A stretch of 62,000 bases of DNA from Tubiluchus corallicola. Its lineage: Eukaryota; Priapulida; Priapulimorpha; Priapulimorphida; Tubiluchidae. Shown here piece by piece: positions 11,651-22,879 of this stretch. Each line of letters starts with the position of its first letter. The stretch's first letter is position 1. Position numbers and translations under genes: made by a program. The notes under the pieces are model-generated. The model did no database searches, was not told the DNA's origin, and saw only the letters and a list, made by a program, of their open reading frames with translations. The stretch lies in the NCBI GenBank assembly GCA_030141605.1, contig JAQGDQ010000146.1, positions 69,933-131,932 on the forward strand, in the 5' to 3' direction.

Positions 11651-13270
11651 GGCCTAAAATGCTGTAAATGTGTTTATGTCAGGATGGCAAGATTATCACT
11701 ACCACACTGATGCTAACACACCATAAATACTTAAAGAAACAGTAAGCTTTATTTGATCTAAGGCTGTGGGTCTCTGGCGAGCTTCCTTAACGTGAGAATC
11801 TAACATTATCAGAACAGATAGACAAACGACCAATTAGCTATAAACTCAATATTATTTAACATCAGAAAAACACATTTGAGAATTAATAAACAAAGATATA
11901 CTACAAATTATAGTTTTAACTACTGTCTTTAATTTTACCAGGGATTTTTAAGTGTACCACAAACACCACAAACTGTACTTATCGTGAGTCTCTGTGCACA
12001 CGTTGGCTAGCTAGCCTAACCTCGTCACTGTCGCTGTCGACGGCGGCGTGTACTGGAACAGTCTGACGGCAGGCTCACAAACGGTAACTTCAGGGTCAGA
12101 CAATGAGGTGACAGCAGGCGTGGCATTTACTCCATCAACTGAGGAATGCGCTGTATCAAGTCCGGCGTATCTGAAGGCACTGACAGGAAGACCGACCACA
12201 GGCTGATTCTCTGAGAACTACCAATAGTCCATTTCACGACCTGGTCTCCTCCACCATAAACGACAAAGTCTCTAGGGGCTTCCTAAATAATGGACAGCCC
12301 AGGATCACAAAGACTGAGTATAACCATTGTAAAAGTACTCTGTTTCTGCTGAGGAAATTCCATCAATAAATGCAATATTGTCCTTTAAACTAAGAACTGA
12401 TAAAACTCAAATAGAGCAACCATCTTGCAAAGCCACACTTTTTACACCTTGCTCTGTGGCCTCGTTTTTCCAGGTCAAACCTGTTTGCTCTCAGCTGAAT
12501 GGCTGCATAACAAGTAAAGGTTGGTTCATCACCTAAACCTGACCAATCAAACAGGTTATAAAGAGTAGCAGCTGTGAATGTCCTACTTATCATCACTCAG
12601 GATTGGTGGTCAAACTTGCCAAATAAGGAAGTACGCCTGTCAAATTCATGTCCCTGGTTTCTTCCTTTGATGAACAAGTTGACAGTAGATGGCACTACTA
12701 TAGTAGCCTGTGAGATAACAATTACATAGATAAACAAAATAAACTTTTCACTTAGCACTACAAAAATTAAACTCATTGGCACTACTCTGCTTAACTTAGC
12801 AAACAGTTTTTTCTACTAGATCGGATGCCATTTTATATTCACTGTTTTTACATTTTGTGGCTAGTTTCAAGTAAATGATTTTTATTATTTAAAAATGGCA
12901 CAGTAATGTTACGGATATGGATATATTATGGAAAAAGTTTTTTGCTGTACTGTGGCTGTACTTGTTGAATGGTGCCTCTTCTACTGACTAAATTATTTCA
13001 AAGTAACAATTAATAACATTTTGTGCCAATGGCAGCTAGGAGATATTTTTCATGCAATTATATCTTAGTGCATTTAGCTACATCTGATGTATGCCATCTT
13101 TGCCACACAGAAGTTCAACGAATCTTCTATGACACTTCAGTTGCTTTTGGCTGGTTGGGCTTGTCTCAGTCAAATCATTTATATTTTGCTTGGTGACTTG
13201 CAAAGATTTCATTCTTTGTACTTGTGGTAAAGAGATGTTGGCTGTTTTTCATGCTTTCAGCAAACGAAGT
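11651..13270. other. Gene-poor spacer, may include Gypsy LTR sequence
   Basis: No convincing coding region; short frames at 12011-12199 and 12390-12596 carry no recognised motif. The part next to 11650 is where the 5' LTR of the minus-strand Gypsy remnant would lie. A short CAT/CAC repeat follows at about 13285-13325. Confidence 0.4.
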
Positions 13271-13523
13271 ACTGATAATAAAGGCATCATCATCACCACC
13301 ACCATCATCATCATCATCGTCATAGGCATCACCAGTTATTAGTGTTAGTACTATATCTGAAGAAGAATAGGCAAAGTTGTATTTTATTCTGCAAATGACA
13401 GTATATTTTCAAAATGATAACCACGCCCATAATGATCAGAAACAGAAAACAACTCACAGAAGATTAAGCAAACAGTACATATAAAAATACCAATAGGATG
13501 ATGGTTATGGTTCGTGTACAACC

Positions 13524-14684
13524 TTATTGTCTTTGTATCTCGGTGCAATTTCCTTGCTTTACCCACCAGTCTTGTATGTTGTATGTTTTTGCTGGTTCAC
13601 TCGGATTATTCAGTTTTTTGCACAAATAGCAGAAGCTTCGCTTTGCTTTTCTTGCTATGGAATAATTCTGCTTCCAGGCAAAATATCGTGAATAAGCAGT
13701 GTCGTTCTTATCCAAATACAAGAGGTATTCGGCAAGTTTTTTAGCTGAATCAAAATCTGCTGTATTGATTACTGAATGTGGTGGGGTTAACTTTGTGTAA
13801 TCAGCAGCACCTCTCACTACGGGAATCACATTTCTGAACATTAACCTGTTATAAACTTTCTCTGTAATATAGTCACGACAGTAAGAATTTTCAAATGACA
13901 AATAAAATTTATAGTCGCGTTTTAACATCTTATCACAATAACGGCCTTTTTTCGGACATGTTAGGTTACCACATTTGCCATATACATCAACAGAGATGTA
14001 TTTCTGTAACTCTTTGGCATATTCTATTCGCCCAGTATAATCTTTGTTGCAGTCACTTACGAACCAAGCCACTAGTTTTGTCTTTCCTTTAGCGTAATTT
14101 TTAACAATCTCAACACGAGGTGAAGGACGTGAGACAACTTCTCCATGGACGCGAGGAAAGTCAGAATCTAGACGATATGTCATCGTCCAGTTAAAAAAGT
14201 CATTTAAATGTGACAAATCTGGGATTTTTCCTTTTGTGTTGGGAAACATTCTGATTGGTGTTTCCCACAAAAAGAAAACCCATCTTTGTCCTGGTGGTCG
14301 GTAAACAGGGAAAGGAGTAAGATTGCTCTCTTCTGTATTTCTCATGTGCACAACAACCGCATCACTTTCATTCAAGCGAGACTTGTCATTTGTTGTTTCA
14401 CAATTTCTATCCCACATGTCACACATTTCAAAAGGCTTACTTCCTTTTCCAAAACCAAAAAAATCATCTCTGTGGAACTTATTCCAAAACAAAATTAATT
14501 TCCGGGTAGGTGAAACTGTTAGGTTACTAGTGAAGGAAGAATAATAGCTTTCAACTCTTTCTGAAGTCGGGCTAAAACGTCTTGCGTCAAGTAACTGTGG
14601 ATTTATGGTCCATGAATTATACAAGACAGCCATTGTTAAGGTAAAAATCACACCAGTGACGACAGCAAGTTTTTTCGTACTCAT
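13524..14684 (-). CDS. GT10 family alpha-1,3-fucosyltransferase, 386 aa
   Basis: Golgi type II membrane enzyme that would transfer fucose from GDP-fucose to N-acetylglucosamine-type acceptors. A short cytoplasmic tail (MSTKK) is followed by a signal anchor at about 6-22 and a stem with a sequon at Asn54. The catalytic domain starts near 62. Family marks: FFNWTMTYRLDSD at 163-175, AWFVSDC at 206-212 and the donor-binding signature at 257-291 (YKFYLSFENSYCRDYITEK, then NVIPVVRG). Cysteines near the end (352, 355, 380) fit the family disulphides. The length is typical and the gene is intronless. Acceptor and exact linkage cannot be read from sequence. Confidence 0.93.
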   Translation of the reverse strand: MSTKKLAVVTGVIFTLTMAVLYNSWTINPQLLDARRFSPTSERVESYYSSFTSNLTVSPTRKLILFWNKFHRDDFFGFGKGSKPFEMCDMWDRNCETTNDKSRLNESDAVVVHMRNTEESNLTPFPVYRPPGQRWVFFLWETPIRMFPNTKGKIPDLSHLNDFFNWTMTYRLDSDFPRVHGEVVSRPSPRVEIVKNYAKGKTKLVAWFVSDCNKDYTGRIEYAKELQKYISVDVYGKCGNLTCPKKGRYCDKMLKRDYKFYLSFENSYCRDYITEKVYNRLMFRNVIPVVRGAADYTKLTPPHSVINTADFDSAKKLAEYLLYLDKNDTAYSRYFAWKQNYSIARKAKRSFCYLCKKLNNPSEPAKTYNIQDWWVKQGNCTEIQRQ

Positions 14685-14699
14685 AGTTTTATTGTTCTA

Positions 14700-15328
14700 A
14701 CTGTAGGAGATGTGAAAAGATACAAAAGATCCTTCAAGGTGTTTAACAAAACGTACTTGCCTATAAACTAGGTCTTTTAGTCTGGCAGTATCAAGCAACT
14801 CCAAAAGTATACAAATAGGCCAATTTTGCCTATGAATCTATGTGCGCGATATCTTTTTACCAACTTTCTGTGATTCTTTCACCAGTAAACACTCCAAGTT
14901 TTTACACATATTACACAATTCGCCAGCACGATATTCTTTCACTAGATTCAACAAATTGTAAAGAAGAACAACACCTAAAAATAACAACAACGACAAAAAT
15001 GATAAGAACCGTGAAAGTCATTTTCGAAGTTGTTGAGTTTAGACACAGAGAAGTATGGTTTAAGAACCTAAAATCTATAATAAATATTTGTACTGCACAC
15101 AACAGAAAAATGTTTATTGAACTATAGAAACATGAATAGATAACTGCTTCCCTGAACATTGAGTAAAAACTAGAAAGCAAAAACCGTGAGTAAAACCTGT
15201 TTCACAGCCAGTATACCACCACTGCTTGACCAGTGACAATAAAAGGTGAATTGCGCCTAAACGGTATAATAGTAGGCCAGTAAAGCCCATTATAGGACAA
15301 ACAGCGTCAATTACACAAAAGCAAGGAA
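14700..15328. other. Spacer upstream of the fucosyltransferase
   Basis: Probable promoter region of the minus-strand fucosyltransferase. No gene or clear element was seen. Confidence 0.4.
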
Positions 15329-15622
15329 ATGAATGATAATTTTATACTACAGCAAACATTGAGAAGACCGGCTTTGCTGCCATCGCTGGTACCTGATCAG
15401 GATTGTTACATTACAACAAACAACAACACCACTGATCAAGACCTACTCGTGAATAATAAACAACATATTAGCACATACGCACAGGTACTACACAAGCAAC
15501 CAAAACAGATTAGCACCCCAACCACTGGCTCGCCTGCATCAAATTGTGACCCTGAAAAGAAAGAACAATTGAATGAGCTCATTAGTAACGCTGTGCAAAA
15601 GTTCTTAAACAATTTTCTGTAA
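15329..15622 (+). CDS. Unrecognised ORF, 97 aa
   Basis: Polar frame rich in Gln, Asn and Thr with no membrane segment and no recognised domain (for example NNKQHISTYAQVLHKQPKQI). It could be an exon, a fragment of a transposon ORF1 or chance. It is reported only because it is longer than the background and its composition is not repeat-driven. Confidence 0.2.
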   Translation: MNDNFILQQTLRRPALLPSLVPDQDCYITTNNNTTDQDLLVNNKQHISTYAQVLHKQPKQISTPTTGSPASNCDPEKKEQLNELISNAVQKFLNNFL

Positions 15623-15709
15623 TTAAAATTTGTATCTAAGAAGCTCCCGTTGTAGCAAACAAATTTATTTCGAGTTTCCCGACTGAATTTCATTGGTATT
15701 GACGGTTTT

Positions 15710-16174
15710 ATGTTCAGTTTAAAAATAACGTTTTTGCTATTTATGCTACTATTTAGTGCCGCCTGTACTTCATATAATGTACCCACTAATGATGAAATGT
15801 GTGCATGTTATAGGCCTATCGTCAACATTAGCCTATTGGCAATCAGTCTAACTCTCATAATTTATGTTACTCTTTCTAAGTCACACAATAGCAAATTAAT
15901 TATGGTGCTGATAAATCTAAGCTTAATAACTTCATATATTTTACTAGTGGACCCATGTTGCCTTAATCCTGATTTTGTGCTTTATAGTCTTGACTTAATA
16001 AGTACTGTAATACAGATCTTAATTTATATTTCAAAAATTTTCATATGTGTAAAAGCTAAATGTAATTCCCACAAAATTTTATTTATTGCTTCGATATGCA
16101 TCTTACAGCTGTACAATGGCAACACCAACTTACCTGAAATATTAGTTTCTCTTGTACTGTCTGGCTTCAAATAG
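15710..16174 (+). CDS. Unrecognised hydrophobic ORF, 154 aa
   Basis: Frame with about four to five hydrophobic segments (roughly 5-22, 38-56, 63-81, 95-113 and 122-135) and several cysteines. If real it would be a small multi-pass membrane protein. The AT-rich base composition by itself favours Leu/Ile/Phe codons, so chance is possible. Its end overlaps a candidate minus-strand exon (16138-16442). Confidence 0.22.
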   Translation: MFSLKITFLLFMLLFSAACTSYNVPTNDEMCACYRPIVNISLLAISLTLIIYVTLSKSHNSKLIMVLINLSLITSYILLVDPCCLNPDFVLYSLDLISTVIQILIYISKIFICVKAKCNSHKILFIASICILQLYNGNTNLPEILVSLVLSGFK

Positions 16175-16442
16175 GCATTATCTTTGTTGAGGTGATGGAA
16201 ATTTCCAACACCTGCCTTTTCCAAATCTGTTAAATTTGTAGCAGGCTCAAGGGATTTATGCTCATGAATATCTGACAATTTTTTGAATTGGATTCTAAAG
16301 TTTCTTTTATTCGTGTGTCATCAGCAAAATAAGTAGTGTCACATTCAGACTTGGCCAAAACACGTGTACCTTCACCTTGTAGGTTTTTAAGGATCATGTC
16401 TTTGGTAAATAGTACAAATTCTTCATCCATTCCAATCCAGCC
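16138..16442 (-). pseudogene. Possible exon with an internal frameshift
   Basis: The minus strand has an acceptor-like T-rich run ending TAG before GGCTGGATTGGAATGG (16442) and a strong donor, TCAG/GTAAGT, at 16138. The first part reads GWIGMDEEFVLFTKDMILKN, continuing to LESNSK near 16285. The second part reads SDIHEHKSLEPATNLTDLEK onward but in another frame. The switch falls at a six-base A run (16279-16284), so it may be a real mutation or a homopolymer sequencing error. The family is not recognised. Confidence 0.35.
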
Positions 16443-16549
16443 TAAAAAATCAATGCAATAGAATCGCAATCACTGCAAACATTGAAAACGTTTCAGTAGA
16501 AAAGAAACAACTTTGTGCTGGCACAATCATAAATAGACTCATTTTAATA

Positions 16550-16952
16550 GGGGTGAGCATCGAACGCTCGAATTCGATTCGAACGAGTTTTTTTAGTTCG
16601 AACTCGATTCGAATCCAAAATTATAGATTCGAATAATTCAGCACTTCAATCATATATGTTCTTTATCACTAAAACGATTGAAACATCATGCAATTAGCAT
16701 AATTTAGCTGTGATTTCTGCACACAATTTTAAAGAAATTACTAGTCGTTTTATTGCAGAACAAAATCTAGTGATATGCATGATCTTTGTAAGACTAATTT
16801 TTGCTGGTGGTTCGAAAACTTGTTCGAAAATCTTTCGATCTCAATTCGAATTCGGTTCGAATTCGAAACACTGAAGTTCGGTTCGATTCGAATTCGAAAG
16901 TCACAAATTCGGTTCGATTCGAATTCGCTTTCTGGTAGAGAATGCTCACCCC
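16550..16952. mobile_element. MITE with GGGGTGAGCAT terminal inverted repeats
   Basis: The 403-bp element begins GGGGTGAGCAT and ends ATGCTCACCCC. The interior near both ends is packed with TTCGAATTCGATTCGAA-type palindromic words. ACTCATTTTAA (16537-16547) and ACTCATTTAA (16954-16963) flank it as near-perfect direct repeats, consistent with a target-site duplication. The G-rich TIR resembles hAT-type ends; that assignment is inference. It has no transposase. Confidence 0.7.
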
Positions 16953-17009
16953 CACTCATTTAAGCACTTGCTAAAATTTAAATTATTGTCGCTTTGGTCA
17001 ATGTTGCAT

Positions 17010-18540
17010 TGACATAGACATAGACTTTTATTTTCTCCAATAATGTAACAAATATACCATTTTACAAAATACTGTATCCAAGGAAACGGAGAGAGGAAAA
17101 ACAATAGGTCATCTTGTCACCCATCCCCTGTAAATCAGTTTTGTAATATCAGCAAAAAATTGTGATGAAACTAGTTGTAACTTTAGTTAGTGTACATAAA
17201 AGGAATAATCAAGGCAAATATAAAAAGTAAAATATTAAACATGGCAGCTATTGCTGACAACGTGAATAAAATTTGAAATACGAATCTACGCATAACAATA
17301 ATGACATAATTGAGAAAAAAGTACAAGTGGTATAAAGGCATCCCAATAAATAATTACTATATGAATAATAACAATAATGTTCACATTTTTGCAAAAATAA
17401 TGCATATATGGTTAAATAACTGAAAAAGAAAAGCAGTAATTAATGTGAGTGCCGAGAAGTAGTCGATACACGCAATTGAGTTTTGTGAAACATTTTTTTT
17501 ATACAATTGTAAATCAAATGAAGAAATTAATCTCAATGTCACATGGGACACATACTTCCCATATTTAACTAATTTTCACTGCATATTTGCACAATTTTGT
17601 AGGTTTTTTTTACCAATAATATTAGTAAATATAAGTGTCGCTGTTAATAGTCATAACGTAAGCTGTAATTAATTTAATGGTAATGCATATATGTCTATTA
17701 GCGGTTTTTTGTAACTGTTAATAATGATTTTATAGGGCCAATATTGATGTTCTTTGTAGGGAGTTTAGCTCCGCTATAATATAGCTCCCTTCGTTTAACA
17801 CATTTAAATCTGCATCTAATTTGGAACCTCTCTACAAAAAAATATCACTACTAGCAACTCTGGTATAGTAAGAATGTACTTCTGCAAGAGGCGTGAAATG
17901 ATCATTAAAAATATTTGGAAAGAAACCCCACTTGTACTTGCACATAAATTTTAGTGATTTTAAATTTTAAAGTGTCTCTAAGTTTTCGTAATGCCAGCAT
18001 GAATGATGGAGTAGCATGATCAGATTTTCCAGCAAATGTTATAAGTTTGACGATTTTATATTGATGTGTTTTTAGCCGTTTTAGTGTTGATGAATATGCT
18101 CTTCCCCAGGTTAGAATGCAGTAATTTAAGTACAGATATGGTATTGATTGGTATATGAGTTTTAGAGTTGCTTGATTAACATATTTCCTTAGTTTTAATT
18201 CGTTTCAATATATGCGACTTAACTTGTATTTTGATATATTTGATGTGTGCTCCCATGACAGTTTCTTATTAACTAATATGACCAGTCTTCTGCTCCACCT
18301 ATTTTTGTTTTATTGTTTTTAGCATAAATTTAGTTTTAAATTAGTTAAAATCTGTTGGCTTTCATGTATTTTTCTATCATATTTAGTTCACTGTTAACCA
18401 GTTTGCTTAGGTCTTGTGAATCTGTATACTCAGTAGTATATATTATTTGTTTTCTTGTCATGTCATGTGATATAGACCTATATTTTTTATACTTACTTGA
18501 AAATCCCTTTATTTTGTTTTTATTTTTATGTAACAATACA
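17010..18540 (-). mobile_element. LINE RT remnant, 3' half
   Basis: Read on the minus strand: a thumb-like piece near 18480-18350 (LNMIEKYMKANRF), then LINKKLSWEHTSNISKYKLS near 18275, SIPYLYLNYCILTWGRAYSS near 18130, and a degraded ORF2 end near 17780. Stops and frameshifts are frequent. The layout matches the RT-to-C-terminus portion of CR1/L2-like non-LTR elements. Confidence 0.75.
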
Positions 18541-18689
18541 AATTACTAGCTTTTCTTAGATAGTTCTTTGATATTATTTGGTGTATTTGAGCATTTTATA
18601 GTAAAATTGTTTTTAACACTGAATAAGAGCAATGTCTGAACTTCAACAAATTAACATAATTTTGATTTACGCAAGCATTTTATTATTTA

Positions 18690-19320
18690 ACATTTATTGA
18701 TAAAAAGTAAATTCCACGAACATCTCGGAACAGGAAAATCGGTTGCAGCTATGCAAAAGTACGAGTGCATTAGCTATATGGGACCAGTCCAATGGAATAG
18801 ACTAAGCCGCAATTCAAAATGTAGTCACTCCCTTTCAACTTTAAAAAAAAAACCGTCAGAAAAGAAATATTTCAAAAGTATTGAGAGTAACACAGTTTGA
18901 TAATGGTAATCACCTGCATTCTTTTTCCACAGTAATTTTAATAAAACGTGACTATGCTCAACAGGTTACTAAACACTTTATAATCATAATCACAGTTTTT
19001 CTTAGTTCTCACTCCATTTCATCTTTCATTCACTACTCCCTCCGCCCCACTTTTATGTATACTTGATGATTATTTGAATTATTAATCACTTCTTTAAGAT
19101 TTCCACGTAAAGTTTGGCCTGTCAAGCTATGCTTTTAGGCTCAAACTGTATGCATCAAAATTACTCTGTAATGTAATTTGCACATGTATATGCTGCATAA
19201 GAATCTCTTTTGTAATTTCTGGATAATATTGCATTTATATTTATGTTTACTTCAGTGAAATTATCTGTATTTTTATTATAACAGTTAGACGCAGAGTGGA
19301 AATAAATAAACTTATAACTT
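18690..19320 (+). mobile_element. 5'-truncated LINE end, family shared with 60.4 kb
   Basis: Encodes the ORF2 end YMGPVQWNRLSRNSKCSHSL, followed by a 3' sequence (TTTGGCCTGTCAAGCTATGC and on) that is nearly the same as 60780-60800. The two are copies of one LINE family. This copy sits immediately upstream of the exon at 19370, so if that exon is genic the LINE is intronic. Confidence 0.8.
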
Positions 19321-19369
19321 ATACACAGGTAAAAAGTTGGCTTACTTTATCTTCGTTCTTTCTTTGCAG

Positions 19370-19697
19370 TGTAATGGTGTGAATCAACGTAACCACGAGT
19401 ACATCAGGTGTGCACAGGTGGGGCAGTACACGCCCTACTATCGGGATGACACGGACGATCGAGGAGGCGGGTGCAGAATGTCATGGAAACTGAGCGTTCC
19501 TAGCAACGCTGAGCCCTGGGTCAGGAGGATGTCGCATGAGCTGGCACCCGGATGGTGACGGCGGTCAATGTGGTGGGGGAGCCGCACGCAAGCTGTGCGC
19601 ATGGGCTGGATTCTGGACTCCCTTTTACAGGGATGACACTGATGGACGAGGAGGAGGATGTCGCATGAGCTGGCAACTTTCTGTCTTGTCAAACTAA
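19370..19697 (+). CDS. Terminal exon with repeated YRDDTD..GGGCRMSW motifs
   Basis: A clear acceptor (TTCTTTCTTTGCAG) precedes the exon. The frame encodes a Cys-rich unit containing YTPYYRDDTDDRGGGCRMSW. Near 19515 the frame changes; the other frame holds SGGCRMSWHPDGDGGQCGGG, then CAWAGFWTPFYRDDTDGRGG and CRMSW, and ends at TAA 19695-19697 overlapping an AATAAA signal. So one repeat unit is followed by a partial and a full unit in a shifted frame. No function is assigned. The upstream exons are not identified; phase 0 entry sets it apart from the collagen-type genes. Confidence 0.55.
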
Positions 19698-20389
19698 ATA
19701 AACCAAAGTTTAAAGGAAAACCGGACGATTGTTTAGACTCAATCTCATTTTAATTTACTGTCCAAAATATACATTTTCTTGCCTATAAAGAATAGTTAGC
19801 TTAGAAAGTTAATTAACGGCAACCGAACACAGTTATTTCTTACGTCAGAAACTAACCACAGTTTGTGCAATGGCAGGCGTCTTCCCTTGCGCGTCAAGCG
19901 CATTTGCATAAGTGTTACAGTACTGTTTAAACGTGTGATGTCATGAAAATGGGCTCTATGTCATAAGACGTCAAAAACCAACACTGCAGTTCATGATAAT
20001 GGTTATCACAGTACCACCTCTATTTGTCGGCCATGCGAATGTGACAAAAAGGCGCCGTTGCCAATCTTAGTAGATTCACTGAGCCGCGCGTAACTTTGAA
20101 AGTTTAACGAAATTTGAGTATCCGAGGTAATTATTATTTCATCTAAACTTTGATTTAAAAAAACGTATTGTAGTTTTCAAAATTTTAGTGCATTCTTTAT
20201 TCTGAACTAATGTTTACACAATCATCCGGTTTTCCTTTAAGAATGTTTCGAATGTTATTAAATTTGATGAGAAAAGTTAAAAAAATGACAGTGAAGTTTG
20301 GCAAATAGAACATTGAAATTGCGTTTATTAGTAAGGCTAATGTGTCAAAAATTTGAAACCAAGTACCAAAGACTTTATTCAAAATGGTC

Positions 20390-20966
20390 AGCTATTGCCC
20401 GCCATTGTCTACCATTGTCTGCTATTGTCTGCCATTGCCCGCCATTGTCTACCATTGTCTGCCATTGTCTGCCATTGCCTGCCATTGTCTGCCATTGCCC
20501 GCCATTGTCTACCATTGTCTGCCATTGCCCGCCATTGTCTACCATTGTCTGCCATTGCCCGCCATTGTCTACCATTGTCTGCCATTGCACGCCATTGTCT
20601 ACCATTGTCTGCCATTGTCTGCCATTGCCTGCCATTGTCTGCCATTGCCCGCCATTGTCTACCATTGTCTGCCATTGCCCGCCATTGTCTACCATTGTCT
20701 GCCATTGCCCGCCATTGTCTACCATTGTCTGCCATTGCCCGCCATTGTCTGCCATTGTCTACCATTGTCTGCCATTGCCCGCCATTGTCTACCATTGTCT
20801 GCCATTGTCTGCCATTGCCCGCCATTGTCAGCCATTGCCTGCCATTGTCTGCCATTGCCCGCCATTGTCTGCCATTGTCTGCCATTGCCCGCCATTGTCT
20901 ACCATTGTCTACCATTGTCTGCCATTGTCTACCATTGTCTGCCATTGCCTGCCATTGTCTGCCATT
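20390..20966. repeat. 10-bp minisatellite, GCCATTGTCT family
   Basis: About 58 head-to-tail decamers of four main kinds: GCCATTGTCT, ACCATTGTCT, GCCATTGCCC and GCCATTGCCT. The commonest order is a 40-bp higher-order unit (CCC-type, TCT, ACC-type, TCT). The unit is not a multiple of three, yet several frames on both strands stay open because 30 bp make ten codons. Those frames are not evidence of a protein. Confidence 0.95.
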
Positions 20967-20969
20967 AGA

Positions 20970-21569
20970 TGTGACAAGATTAAGTCCTGATTACTGGTCC
21001 ATGCTGTAGAACGTACTTGCCCATTTAACGATCTTTGACAATTAATATTCAGTGGAAAAAGGCTTCAACCATTAAATTCTTTTGCCTCGGAGTCGTATAG
21101 GTCTAACGTAGATTCGGTTTATGGTTGTCCAGAAAGACCCTAATAGTCTCCACAAAGAAGACTGTTCTTGTGTAAGACCCATTTCTCTGCCGTTCTGCAA
21201 AACATTCGACAAGCGTCCAATGGGCTATGTTTAATGATATGGGGTCTATTATCACAGCACATGTCCAGTTACTGTATTCGTAAAAAGTTTTTGACTTCAT
21301 TGTAATGTACTGCTTTGTTTATGTAATGCTTTGTAACTTGTAATTACAATTGTAATTGTATGGATTGTAAGTCGTCAATAAACATATTAGTAATATCTGC
21401 AATTTGTAGTTTTAGACCACTAAGCCATCGAACCCGGTCCAGAATATTATGCAAAAATGTACTATGCACTGGTCACTATACAAAAAATGTCTGTATTGAG
21501 CACAAGTAATTTTATTTAACATTTTAGGTAACACTAATCTCTAAGAAGTGTGCATTGTACTTATGCCTT
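20970..21569. other. Spacer without recognised genes
   Basis: Nothing supported. It lies between the decamer minisatellite and the first of two homologous 5' blocks. Confidence 0.4.
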
Positions 21570-21808
21570 AGAGCAAGAATTCTGCCGATTTTCTAATTGC
21601 ACTCTGACAGTCTGACTTGTGACGTAATTAGAAGGGCAATCCTCCATTAGCACTGACTTGTCAAACAAAAAGTAGTAATTAGGCATGTAGAGCAATTTTA
21701 ATGTCTAACCTTAAAATGAGGTGGTCTTCTGACGTCCGCTACTAGTACTTCGAGATCGTGGAGAAAGTTTGTGGTTCATTTTTCGTTGTGAGCTCCTTTT
21801 ACAACAAG
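21570..21808 (+). promoter_or_regulatory. Homologous promoter/5' exon block 1
   Basis: Aligns with 23725-23942: shared GACGTAATTA (21621-21630), ATTAGCAC, AATGAGGTG, a GAGAAAGTT-GTGG block and a final ACAAG/GTA donor at 21808. A CRE-like GACGTAA near the top and a splice donor at the end suggest a promoter plus non-coding first exon. It looks like a duplicate of the block that serves the EGF/collagen-type gene. Confidence 0.45.
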
Positions 21809-22157
21809 GTAATGTAAAAACTTTAGGCACAAATGTCGACGATCTTGCTAAAATTTGCAGCAAACTTTGCGAACAAGCTTAGTCGTCATTTTCTAATAAT
21901 CTTTAAGATCCATAGTTGTCCAACTTTGGTTAAAACTATACTGTTATCTATGCCTGCTTCGTTGTTTTATTTCAAACATTGTTTATTGCGACTAGGAAGC
22001 CTTTAGGGGCTTTTTTAGTTCCATTTTATGTTATGAATTACACATAGGCTGTCTCTGAGCGGCATACAGCTTTGATACCACTTTTGCGGTCCTCTTTCCC
22101 CGAATACTGTTGTCTCCCTAATGGCTTAAATCACGAGACGTTAAACAGTTTCTGCTG

Positions 22158-22648
22158 CATTCATTCACTAATTCATTCATTCATTCATTCATTCATTCAT
22201 TCATTCATTCATTCATTCATTCATTCATTCATTCATTCATTCATTCATTCATTCATTCATTCATTCATTCATTCATTCTTTCACTCATTCATTCATTCAC
22301 TCTTTCATTCATTCATTCATTTATTCATTCATTCATTCATTCATTCATTCATTCATTCATTCATTCATTCATTCATTCATTCATTCATTCATTCATTCAT
22401 TCATTCATTCATTCACCCATTCATTCATTCATTCATTCATCCGTCCGTCCGTTCATTCGTCCATTCATTCATTCATTCATTCATTCATTCATTCATTCAT
22501 TCATTCATTCATTCATTCATTCATTCATTCATTCATTCATTCATTCATTCATTCATTCATTCATTTATTCATTCATTCTTTCATTCATTCATTCTTTCAC
22601 TCATTCGTTCATTCACTCTTTCATTCATTCATTCATTCATTCATTCAG
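22158..22648. repeat. (ATTC)n microsatellite
   Basis: About 490 bp of ATTC with a few CTTT, ACTC and CCGT interruptions. The His-Ser-Phe-Ile frame across it is a by-product of the repeat. Confidence 0.97.
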
Positions 22649-22879
22649 TTAGTACTTATTCACGCACGACGTTACAGAAAATTTAGCCACGGCAAAAGTT
22701 GCTTGTATGAACTCAATGCACCCAACTCAGGACCCCCTCCATAAACGGGTTTTGTCCATAACAGACTTTTGGCAAATAGTGTATAACGCAGTTTGCTGGT
22801 CAGGTGCACATACCCCCCCGCAGGTGTCATTCTAAGCTCAGTGGCCATCAAAAAGAGGAAATTCCCATCTTGTTATCAC

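Noticed and set aside
20298-21009. Several long ORFs on both strands (repeats such as DNGRQWQTM and CHCLPLSAI)
   Set aside because: They follow entirely from the decamer minisatellite and appear in many frames at once.
22072-22686. 204-residue HSFI repeat ORF
   Set aside because: Product of the ATTC microsatellite.
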